Shown here: positions 32,100-42,720 of the stretch, in pieces
Position numbering within the stretch: position 1 is the stretch's first letter
How the letters are laid out: each line of letters opens with the position of its first letter
NCBI RefSeq assembly: GCF_021917145.1
Contig: NC_061081.1
Location: 1-64,000, forward strand
Direction: 5' to 3'
From: Hypomesus transpacificus
Lineage: Eukaryota; Chordata; Actinopteri; Osmeriformes; Osmeridae
DNA: 64,000 nucleotides
Notes under the pieces: generated by a model
Seen by the model: only the letters and a program-made list of their open reading frames with translations
The model's database searches: none
Told to the model about the DNA's origin: nothing
Made by a program: the position numbers and the translations under genes

Positions 32100-35000
32100 G
32101 CGCCTTGGTTACAGGAGGGCCTGAGTGCAGTGTACGAGTTGTGGACTGATTCGCAGTTACACGTATAAGCACTCCACAAGAGGCAGGTAGTGGATAAAGT
32201 AAAGTAAAAAAATAAAATCAATGATAATCCCTAAAGTCAGGTGAAGTAAACTGAAGGGAGACTGGCATCAGTTCTGTAAACTGCTGGTAAGGTTTGACGG
32301 TTTTACTGGAAGTCATTTCACCCCAAGCACTGATCCAAGATCAGCTTATTTCAACAATTACTAAAAGGGCTCAGCTTGGCATTAGGGTAGGGGAAACCAA
32401 TCTTAAGTCTGTGCTTGGGTGAGTGAGTGACTTATCCCTGGAGTAGAAGTACAGAATGTGACAAAGAAGGATCTGACAGGGACATTACATACAGCACCAG
32501 GAAGTACACCCGGGAGCCAGACAATAGTTTTATACGGTTCCATTTACAAAAAAAGGTTGCGCTTGGCTCCCATTGGATATCCACTACTCCCTAAATAATT
32601 GAGCTGTATGATATCTCCGTCAAAACCTTGTTCATCTCATTCTAGAAAGGTGTGAGAGCAGCACTGTGGGGGAGAGGAAGAGAAGGCTGAGGAGGAGGGA
32701 GAGGCTCAGGAGCAAGAGCTAACAGGTGTTTTGGTCACATTTCACAATAAAATGCAGCAGAATTAGCAAGCCGTTTCATTCCCTTATTTTATGAAATCCA
32801 ATGGATACACTTATTTTTGCATAAAAACCTTCACCGGCTTCGTGTTTTCAGGTGGCTGGAGTTCCCGGCACTTTTATCTGAATTGCCATTACGAATCAAA
32901 ATGAGTGCAAACTGATTTAAAATGGCATGAAATCCTGCAGCCCGATTAGTGTAAGAAGGCATGTTCCCCCCTTTGAACCATTCAGTCAAAGTAAAGGAAA
33001 TCAGGGTGCCATTTTGTCTCCTGGGTTTTAAGGGGCACTTAATCTTTACAGCTGTTACTCAGTGACTCAGGACAACTGTACTGTATACATTCAAAACTCC
33101 GTCAACTTCCACTCCCTAAAACCCTCATCTTTACACTCCTCCTAAAAAACTGTTTGTGAATGTGGTAAGTAGCCCAAACTGTTAAAAACGGCTCTAGATT
33201 TGCCCAGATAAGAATCAGCATAAACTAAAGTGTCCTCACAGAATAAAAGTCCACCTCTGCAGTTTATTGTCAGATGTTGTAGATTTGGGTCTGGGGATTG
33301 GGTAGAGCAGGGTGGGGTAAGGTAGGTAAGGGGGAGGGGACACCAAGACTAACCCAACCCCGTCCTCTAGGTTAACCTTTAACCTCTGACCCCACCCCCG
33401 TCTATGCTGCGACCTCAGCGGCGGGCGCCACCTCGGCCTCTGGGGCAGGGGCGGTCTCAGCAGGGGGGGCAACTTCCTCTACGACCGTACCCGCACTCTC
33501 CTCTGCAGGGGCCTCGGCGGGCGCCACAGCCTCCACGGCGACGGCTTCCACAACAATGGCCTCCACGGCAACAGGAGCTTCGACGACGGCCTCCACGGCA
33601 ACGGGAGCTTCGACCACCGCCTCTGGTGCTGCCTCCTCCACCACCGCCTCAACGACAGGCTCGGCAACGGCCTCTACAACAGCCTCGACGACTGGCTCAG
33701 CCGCAACCTCTGCAACCACTTCGGCCGCCGGCGCTTCAGCTGCTGGGGTCTCTACGGCAACCGCTTCAACAACAGCCTCGGCAACAACCTCAGCAACGGG
33801 CTCTGGTGCAGCAGCAGTCTCCGCTACTGGTTCTTCTACAGCAGCAACAGCCTCTACGACCACCTCGGCAGCCGGGACCTCTACCGGAGCTGGCTCAGCA
33901 GGAGCTTCTACGGCCACGGCTACCGGTGCTGCTGGCACAAGAGGAAACGGAGAGAGTGAGGAGGAGGGGGGGGGGTCAGAGAGGATGCCCTGGAAGCTAG
34001 GACACATGCCAGCCAGAAGATTAGCATTAGCACTAATATAACTAGCCATCAGTGGGAGGAGAAGCCCAGGTCAGCACCATACCCAAAAGGTGAGAAGCAT
34101 TATAAAAGGGACTTAGCGGAAAAGGTTTTAAAACTTCAAATGACATAGTGAGGATGAGATCAAAACAACCAGGTGGCAAAAATACATCTTCAGACAGAAC
34201 ACGGCCAAAGACTAGGTCCATGCCTCAGTTGACCTCCCATTTAGGCATGTACACAACTGGCACACCTCAACATGCAAATGAAATGAACAGTCAACACTGA
34301 GATTTATTTCTATTACATTCAATAATTGTTGTCCAAAGACCCACAACAAGCAACCCATCTGAGGTAGAATAGGGGGGTGATAGGAGGATGTTGGTCGATA
34401 GCTGGAAAGAGCCACAACAATTAAAAAGTGTTGACTTTGTTTATTAGAACGAGCTTGGATCATTTAACCATTCAAAGCGCTGTGGTCAGATGAGTGCAGG
34501 ACATGGGTTACAAATGTCCTTATATACAATGAAGACAAGTTAAGTATGGTTTAGCAGAAAGTTTCCTTACAAGGCACAGCTTGTGGTCAACAAGTTGGTA
34601 CACTTGAAAGACTATACCTGTCAATATCCTGACTAATTTAAGCCTTTTCCTGCATAGTTTCTCCTCACTGACCCCTGTCAGTCTGAACAAGTGAGACCTT
34701 TATCTATATGTGGACTGGAAGGCGCTCTACAACATGACCTCTGACCTCAGAGGGAGAGAAGCCCCTCCTACAAAAGCTCTGCATATCAGTGGGGAGAGAT
34801 TCGGAGGACGGACAAAAGCAAGTTGAGTTGTGGTTTGGTGTGCATTCTATGGAGAGTTGAAGATAAGCTCAAAGTTCAGAGTACAGAACTTTTTTCTCCC
34901 CTTTTATGCACAAGCAAGGTTTAGCTTCCAGATATGCAGAACCCCTGTGGACTCAAATATGCATACATTACATAAGGGCTTTTATGTGTTGAGATGCTTT

Positions 35001-38000
35001 GTTATGGCTGTGAAGGTCATGTCTCCTTTGCTTGGCAAGTTATGTAATTGGGTGGAGTACTGGCATGCTGGGTCCCTTTTTTGGTAAAAAAAAAAAAGCA
35101 TGAGAGGGGTGTGATGAGCAGAAGGTTAGTGACTAGTTAAGAAAAACAAAATGGCTTCCACCATGAAGTATGGATGAGGCCTCCCTCCTCAGGAATGTGT
35201 GAAGAGAAAAGCCAAAGGGAATGGTTCATGCTAGATGGTGCCAAAGTGAAATACAGACGCATGCAGTCCACACGTTTGCACTGACATGCACGTGGTTTAG
35301 AGAAAATACTCACCCTCTTCCGCACCTGGAACACAGACACAAACACAGTTTAAAGTGGCATCTCAGGTTGTGTATTTGTGGTATGGGTGAGCCTCTGCTA
35401 GACCATGTATCCATGTGAACCCATGAGAGGGAGTTAACTCTGACCGAGAGCAGTGTGCCTGGGCTCTCTGCCACAACACCCTCGGGTACCTCGGTACGTA
35501 GACAAACTAATCACTGACGTATCGACTTTGACAGGCCAGATAAATGTGATTCAGATTGATCAGTCTACCATGTTGGCTTTGGGTTCCACCGCCAAAACAT
35601 TTCGCCTCGCCCAGCGACGAAAAATCCCCTTTGCCATTTCACAATTGCCAAATGAAAACAGCTAGGCTTGACTTACGAGCACAATGCTACTTGCACGTAA
35701 AATTATTTGTCCCTGACAGAACTCTCTTAGAGCTTCTCTATTTTGGAATGTGTGTTTTATGGGTATATCAGTATATGTTTCATTAAATAGGTGAAAAGTA
35801 ATTTGTGTGTGTGTGCGTGCGCACGCGCGTGTGTGCAGTACTCACTCTTTGTAGCGGGGACTGCTGTGTTGTCACCATTCACTGTCTTGTAGGCCTGTGG
35901 GGGACAGGGAGGAAAGTCAAGAGGACGCTTTCCATTGAAACAAACCTAATAAATGCCACCACTACTACCCACTTCCTTAACTATACCCAAACAAGCCTTT
36001 TATCAACATACTTACATTCATCATTTAAACAGGTTGGTGTTTAAAGAACATCTAGATAAGGTCAAGAAAACTGACCTATATACTGTTGGCTAACCTAGAC
36101 AGGCACTTGTTACAATAATGGGGTCTACAGAGACAAAGACCCAATTGTGCTCTTCCACAGCCCGATCTATGGTATAGTCTAGGCTTGTTCCATGACAACA
36201 GTCACCACTGAGACCAGTCTCTGAGGAGTGAGCGCTGTGCAATGCACCATAAGCTTCTACTGTGACACAAAATGGCCACCCAGACAGCACAAATGTGCTG
36301 GTGGAAGTTTGGCAAATGACATATGACTGTTACTCTTTTAAAAGTAATTTTATGACTACATTTGTAGTCTCTCTCAATCTTTGCTACAGATTCAGAACAG
36401 CCCTGTAAAAATGTTGGAAGATGACACACTGGCAACAACACAAAAGGGCTGTACTTACGTAGACTGCGGCCGCCGTGAGGCCTCCTCCACACAGCACGAC
36501 GTACACCACATTTGAGGATCCACCAGGGATCCCGAAGGACATCTGCCGTGCTGGAACAACTGAGGACAACGTGGATGAGTGGGGGACAAAGTTAGGGGAC
36601 GGACCAGGAACCAAACACACAATCACAGCTGCATTTTACAGAGAATACAGTAAGTGAGTCTTTTTCACACACACTTGCTTTTGTGAATTGTGTACCACAA
36701 ATTATTCTATGGAGCCTTATAAACTGTGAACAATAGGAATAGAGAAGATCGGTGGACAGGAAACATCTGTGCCCAGTCCAAAGAAACCCACAGATGTATG
36801 GAGGTAATACGCCTTAGAGAAGATGCCATCTTTAGTATGGGTAAATGCTTGGTTAAGCCTCCTACTTAAAATCCTCAATGCTTCAAAACTATTTAGCATA
36901 GTCATGAGCTTAATCAGGAGACAGCAAGTCATTACAGTCCACCTGTGCCTGAAGACAGCCGTATTTTGGTACGTCAACAAGCCTACCGATCCTTTAATCT
37001 AATTAAAAATGGTGCTACGCTCGTCATTTCCAACACTGGAGTGGAAAGTATTCCCATAATCCGAGCTGGACACATGTACGTCCCAAATTTCTAACAAAGA
37101 TTCCTTGTTTAAATTTTAAAGAACCAGCCCATCATGCCCCACCATACACAATGAGGGTTCTCCTTTCCTGCAGTTCTCTACCAAATCGTCTCATTCGTGT
37201 CATTCTACCATACTTTACCCCCCCCATCTTTGACAAGTAGGCTAGTCTATTTTGTAAGTATTGTGCAGAGGAGCTTAGAACGTTGCACTTGAAAACGCAT
37301 TGGAAGTCAAGGCCCTGGTAAATCTAATGGGCTGTGGTTGTTGATGATCGTGATTGTATTCGGGAAACCGTGTCAGGTCGGAAATCCTGCTTTGCTGCTT
37401 ATGGGATTGGCACCAGTGCATTAAGGCTCTTCCATAAATAAAACCTCCTAACACTACCTTCACCCAAACACTGGCTAAGCTATGCACCCAGAGACGCAGC
37501 GCGCACATCCATGCAAACATCTACACCCACAGATATGCACAGTATGGCTATAGTTTTTGGCCACTATATATACATATACACCCCTTTGAATGGATCTTTA
37601 TTTTTTATATAAAAGACATATGGCCTCTGCTGTAATGAACAATATACCGTATTCCTACAGTACATATTCCTACAGTACATAAGGAATTGGTTTCAAAGTT
37701 CAAGTGTAGACTTGAGGTCAGATTTCACAAAAACGAGAAAGGTCAGCATGGAGTCCTATGTAACAGTGACACACAGAAGCACACACTGTCTATATGAGGC
37801 ACCATACATGCGTGTCATGGAAGCGCACCAGCCTAGTCTGAACAGCAACAAGGGAACACAATGTACAACAGGCTAACCCAGGCTAACCAAGCCCAACCCC
37901 CCCTCCCTCAACTTCACCCCTCCCTTTCCCCCCTCCCCCCTCCCTCAATCCCTCCTATCTGACATGTTTCATGGTATCGCATTTCATCCTGCACCTCTGC

Positions 38001-39884
38001 AGAGCACACACTTACATAGCATTCTCCCAAGCACACAAACACACCAACTATTCCAATACATAGTATTACAGCATACATTTTTAGAGCAGAGACTACTAGC
38101 CTTCATTCAGCCCCAAATGCAACACCACTGTGTAATTGCCTCTCATTACTGATTCCCAGTCCACCATCACCTCTCTCCTTCTCATACATATTAAGATCTG
38201 CCCAGGGTTAATCGGATCACAGATCAGTGACAACTTTGACAATGGTGACATTGCCATCAGCTCTGACCCTGCAACACTAATACCTGTGAAGTACTGTTGC
38301 CTGGCAAGTCCAAGTCCAGTTATATATACAGGTAAGCAGTTAATCTGTGGCAGAGGTCAAACATGTCAGAAAGGACACGCATTTGGCCTCTTCACGGTCA
38401 GCCTGTCAGTCCCTCCCTCCCCTGGCAACTGGCGTAATGTCAAACAAGTAACACGGCCAACGTGACACACGTATACCATGTATGCATGTACACAAGGAAC
38501 GTGCAGGCAAGGGGAAATATGTAACATGCTAGGCTAGGCCTGGCCAGGCTGAAGCTAGGCCCCTAGGCTGCCAAGGGGACAGTGAGTTATGTAAATCAAG
38601 GGCATATTCTGTCTGCTCCTTTTACTGAATAGAAGCCATTTTCTCTTTTTTTGGCACACATGTGCTCGCATACAACTGTGCACAGTCTCGCACACACACG
38701 CGAGTACAGGCACACTAGGCCTGAAGCATTCCATGTCAGAAACATCAATATGAACATGAGTCAGCAAAGTAACCTGTGGTCAATTTGACTTGAACAGAAA
38801 GAAACAAAACATACTTCAAAGTCCAAGTGAGTTGGATTCACATAGCTGTTTGCAGCTTGTGAGGTTCTCCTACAAAAACAGGAAATTGATATACCATAAG
38901 GGCCCCAGTGGCCCCTGAGAAATCACCACATTAATACGAGAAAATATATTGTCAGTGGACAATCCGCGAAATATTGAACGAGGTGTTCTAAAAACACATG
39001 CCAAATCCCACAATCCCTGTGTATAATGTAGTCTCCATTCACAGCACATTCATGCATATATTTATAATTAGATTTTTCTAAACGGATACAATATACATTT
39101 GACGTTATGTCAAATATGGAAGCTCACGAAACTTGACGCTTAAGTTATAGCACACATTGTGCTTTGTTCTACATAATCCATACACTAGCTCTTGGACACA
39201 CATTCCCCCCGCATGCGAACATTCTCGGACATTTGATCTCATTCATTTTTCATAATTGACGAAGTTGTGACATTGCACAACGTTTTGTGCGATCTCATTT
39301 GATGCCATTCGTTATGTAAAAATGTCGAAAATCTTATTTTCGACTGTGATGTGCGATTTTTAAAATCTTTGTGCAGTAAGAACTGCGTGTTCCAAAAAGC
39401 AGGACACACCTCCCTTTGAAAAGGGGGCGTCCTGCCTGAACAACCACCGAACTAGGCCTAATGGTATATCGACATTCAATGCCACTATTCTTGCATTTTT
39501 ACATAGTAAAACATAAATTGTGTCAAATGTTATTTAAACTATAATTTTATTATGCCTTTGTGTATGACACGGATGTAGTGCAGGGGCAAAACGTTATACA
39601 GTGCAATATTGAGGGACAAATCAGGGACAAACAACTCCAAAGATTACATTTGAGTAAATGGAACGAGTGTAAAACATTCGACATTTAAATGCATTTCGAG
39701 GCACTGATCTGGACCTATGCAGACAGACGTCGAGATGCATTATACGTCGAGATGCACAACAGGCTTATCTAACAAAAGTATTTATTGCCGTCAATATCAT
39801 CAAAAACTCACCATTTCTGGATGAGGGTGTAATTGTCTTTCGTGCCAGAGGCCCGAGTCTCTGTATTGCCCGTCTGCAGAACAT
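28574..39884 (-). CDS. mgarp: MGARP-like mitochondrial Glu-rich protein, long isoform
   Basis: Coding exons in transcript order: 39884-39812, 36559-36459, 35894-35846, 35325-35314 (12 nt), 30369-29389, 28611-28574; 417 residues, all in phase. Exon 1 encodes a mitochondrial-type presequence (MFCRRAIQRLGPLARK; human MYLRRAVSKTLALPLR). Exon 2 gives RQMSFGIPGGSSN and one membrane segment (VVYVVLCGGGLTAAAVY). Exon 3 opens AYKTVNGD, as human AYKTVTSD. The 981-nt exon encodes a long Glu/Ala/Val-rich acidic domain with an EHCHSCHSTGP patch. The last exon adds AIENLAVISVQS and a stop; its acceptor has a good pyrimidine tract (ttgttgttctcctcag). MGARP (HUMMR/OSAP) is a HIF-1-induced mitochondrial membrane protein involved in mitochondrial transport and steroidogenesis. 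Position between ELF2 and RAB33B supports identity. The N-terminal exons are secure; use of the 30369 exon is inferred from phase and splice sites. Confidence 0.8.
29389..30369 (-). CDS. mgarp: Large acidic internal exon of MGARP (long isoform)
   Basis: The acceptor is ttggtcccag and the frame is phase 1, as for the 33931 exon, so the two can replace each other after the microexon. It begins GTVSDILTAVKILTNSTVEI, a helical-looking segment, and then becomes Glu/Ala/Val/Pro-rich for about 280 residues. It carries EHCHSCHSTGP near 29612-29626. It closes at GGGCTAG/gtaaaa, again phase 1, and joins the small last exon at 28611. Reading through that donor would end at a TAG at 29365-29363. Confidence 0.65.
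31247..31275. repeat. (AT)n microsatellite
   Basis: About 14 AT units inside the MGARP locus, between its two alternative terminal parts. Confidence 0.9.
32039..32098. repeat. (GT)n microsatellite
   Basis: About 29 GT units between the alternative terminal exons of MGARP. Confidence 0.95.
33263..33268 (-). terminator. Polyadenylation signal for the short MGARP isoform
   Basis: AATAAA on the minus strand lies about 135 nt beyond the stop codon of the 33402-33931 exon. It supports that exon being a transcript end. Confidence 0.5.
33402..33931 (-). CDS. mgarp: Alternative terminal exon of MGARP (short isoform)
   Basis: An acceptor (cttgtgccag) at 33932-33933 enters in phase 1 from the 12-nt exon. 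It opens an uninterrupted frame of 175 codons to TAG at 33404-33402, giving a 254-residue protein (human MGARP 240). The tail is nearly all Ala, Val, Glu and Pro in short repeats such as VVEAVAEPVVEAVVEEAAPE. That is the composition expected of the MGARP acidic domain. A minus-strand AATAAA lies about 135 nt downstream (33263-33268), so this is a genuine 3'-terminal exon and not a skipped internal one. The antisense Ser/Thr/Ala open frame over the same bases is a mirror of this composition. Confidence 0.75.
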
Positions 39885-40020
39885 TTCTGTTTGGTTTCAG
39901 TGTGCGATGCGTGCCTTCTACAAGAGAGTCGAGGGATGAGTGGCGTCTGCGCACGCTGACTGAGGCGATGCAGCTGGGAGACTGGAAACTCTCAGGATGG
40001 GCAACCCCCCCCCCCCCCCC

Positions 40021-40031
40021 TCCTTTTATAG
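40021..40031 (-). promoter_or_regulatory. TATA box of MGARP
   Basis: On the minus strand the sequence reads CTATAAAAGGA, a near-ideal TATA box. It sits about 140 nt upstream of the MGARP start codon and is followed at once by a 16-G run (40005-40020). The start site would fall near 39990-40000. Confidence 0.65.
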
Positions 40032-40070
40032 TCTAAACGTCACTCCCTTGCAGGCGAAAGGGCAAAATAA

Positions 40071-40076
40071 CACGTG
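40071..40076. promoter_or_regulatory. CACGTG E-box/HRE upstream of the MGARP TATA box
   Basis: A palindromic CACGTG, which contains the ACGTG hypoxia-response core, lies about 45 bp upstream of the TATA box. Mammalian MGARP is HIF-1-inducible, so a HIF or USF/MYC-type site in the core promoter fits the family's known regulation. Binding is inferred. Confidence 0.4.
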
Positions 40077-40373
40077 GTTTTGGGGACTGACAAAATAGAG
40101 ATAATTTTCCGGGTTGGAAACATCTGCATATATATATATATATTTTTTAAGTGAAGTGTTAGCGGTTTGTGCAAGGTTCCAGAACATCTTATCGGATCAT
40201 GAAGACACTTCTAAGGTTTTGCACAGGTAGCACACTCTGTCATGAGCCAACGGTTAGGCTATCCGTCACAGAAAAGTATACATTTTGATAATTCACATTA
40301 AATCATAGCCGTGTATTCAGAACGAATGGGCCGGTGTCCAGCTTCTTTTGTGCCAAATCCTAGTCAACAAACT

Positions 40374-40398
40374 CCCCCCCCCCCCCCCCCCCCCCCCC
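40374..40398. repeat. C homopolymer (about 25 nt)
   Basis: A C run about 500 bp upstream of the MGARP start; together with the 16-C run next to the TATA box it brackets the MGARP promoter. Confidence 0.9.
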
Positions 40399-40699
40399 GC
40401 GATGTTTAAGGGAATTAAGGGCCTTCTTCTCTCGGAGGCTTGGGATAGTGGAAGGTCGTGCACAGAGTCCATGTTAATGATATAAGACTTTGCTGTGGGC
40501 CCACATCTGCGTGCTCAGCTTTGACTTCCAGGGCTCACGCTGACTGTAGGTCCTATGATAATGCACGGAAGAGTATAGTCAGGCGAGAGTCGCTCGTGTC
40601 TTGACGCGAGGCCAACGTGTATTAAGTGGTATCCGCGCACGCAACCAGGCTTTTCTACAGGAGGATCAAATGAATGTATTCAGTTGAATACATTTACCT

Positions 40700-41310
40700 G
40701 TGTTTAAAGGCAGGGTAGGCAATGTTGTTGAGAAGCACTTTTTCATATTTGCCAAAAGCTTGCATCTTGATAGCAACAAACATCTAAAGGTTTGACTGTA
40801 ATATGAAATCATTGGGCGTCGCAATACTGTAATAAACATGACCAACCATTAAGGGGTCCCCTGCCTATTGATTGGACGGGCTATCTGTCTGTCTACCTTC
40901 ATACCTGCGCCCACTCAGCCCATAGAGTTAAGACTCTGCCCCTCCACTCAATGCTTGTTACTCTAGTTTTGTGGGAATGGCTTTGAAGGGAGGAGGTGGG
41001 ACATTTTGGTTTGAATCATGTCAAAAATAAGACTTTAAAAAATACATTGCCATTTGTTATGGTGCCGTTTTGAATGAATCAAAACTAAGAAAGTCCCTTT
41101 CTTCATAAACTACAACCCTCAAACAATAATGATGTGTCAACAATAAACAAACATTTTGTTTTAACATGTTAGAGCACTAAAACGTATTTAAGATAGTAAT
41201 CATTCAAAATAATTATTTTTATTATTATTAGTTTTAGTGGTGCTGAGATGAAATTTTGGTGTGCTTGAGCACCCCTAAAAAAAAGTCTAAAATTGCCACT
41301 GCATTAAGAA
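40700..41310. repeat. Possible interspersed repeats between MGARP and RAB33B
   Basis: Two stretches look like teleost interspersed elements: AGGCAGGGTAGGCAATGTTG at about 40710 and TGTGCTTGAGCACCCCTAAA at about 41261. No coding content or terminal structure was found. The rest of 40140-41700 shows nothing recognisable. Confidence 0.25.
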
Positions 41311-41764
41311 ATGTTTTTTCAGCAGCAGAAAGGTGAAAGATAAAACAGTAATGAATATGAAGAAAATAAATCCTCCTCTCCAACACTGCTTCCAGACTGT
41401 CCCAACAACATAGCCGGTCTTCCTCACCAGCTTGTAGTCTGTTGGTTTCCCCAGCCTTCATGCTGCCTCCCCATCACGCCGCAGCAAAGAACAGTTGGCT
41501 GGCTACCAGACTGGTAGAACATCTGCAGTAACCTGCTACACGTGTCAAAGGACCTTATTTCTTGGAGCGCTAAATAAGCTTGGAGATTCAGAACCTCATA
41601 ATGCTCACTTTGGCACCCTCTTGTGGATCTTAAACAAAATAATGACACCAAAGTTAAATGAGGACTAAGTGTTACTTCGACAGTAGATATATTAAACATT
41701 AAATGAAAAAAGCCGGATATCTAAGAGTTAATGGATACAACAATATTTAATTTGACATTGAACT

Positions 41765-41770
41765 TTTATT
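41765..41770 (-). terminator. Polyadenylation signal of RAB33B
   Basis: AATAAA on the minus strand lies about 950 nt beyond the RAB33B stop, in A/T-rich sequence. The interval 41771-42720, with no other coding content seen, would be its 3'UTR. Confidence 0.4.
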
Positions 41771-42720
41771 TTGAAAATGTATTTAAAAAGGTTACATCAG
41801 CGCTTGTGGCACATTCTGGAAAAAACACCCATCTAATGTACATGCAAATAACAGCATTCCAAAATTCCCCTACAATTTCCATTATAAAAAATCCCTGAAT
41901 TTGTGAGGTCACAGCATAACCTGAGGAAAGTTTTTCAGACAATCTGAGAGGCAGAAGCAGATGTCCTACAGTTTCCATTTTGGCTTTTAAACTTCAAAAG
42001 ACAAACTTTAAAAATTCTTCCTTGCAAAAAAGAATGAAGACCTAGAGGTTCAGATAAGGAAGTCTGCTGATGAAAAAAAGGAATTAGGAGAGCCTTCTTC
42101 TAGGCAGCGACATGGTGAATGTTGCACTAACATAACACATACTGTGCGCACACACACTTTTTCTCTGTCTGTTGGTGCACGTGTGTTGCAAGGGTTGTTT
42201 TAGAGTGGTTTGTGCACACCATGTGACTTGATACTTTTTCTAGAGGCTCAAGCAAGCGATCACTCATTGTCTTTGACACACACACACACACACACACACA
42301 TGACAGTCTCTCCACCCACACTTATGCACAAGACCATAACATGACTGCATCACGTTGTTTTCTAGTGCATCCACAAAGAATCGATTTGTTCCAGTGCTAA
42401 TTTTTTGGCAAAATTATTTAACATTGATTATTGCTTGCATACAATTTAAGACAGTCTTAAAACCAGTACATCAAACCTAGTTTGCTTAGAAAGAGAGTAC
42501 TGTAGACGGGAATAAAGTTAATGTTACCAACTGTGCATAACCAAGCACGACCACGCACAATCCAAAAAGGATCCACCTTCAACCCTGCAGGTCCAAACTC
42601 ACTCAACATTACTCCAATCTTTCAGACTAAAATAGCTGAATTTCATATACTCACTACCTGCTAATCATACCACCTGCCCATCACAGAGGCTGTCCCTAGG
42701 CAGGAAAACGCTGTTCAGTC

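Noticed and set aside
33556..34041. 161-codon plus-strand Ala/Ser/Thr open frame (and a Pro/Gln/Arg frame over 33404-34000)
   Set aside because: These mirror the alternative terminal exon of MGARP on the minus strand and arise from its repeat composition.
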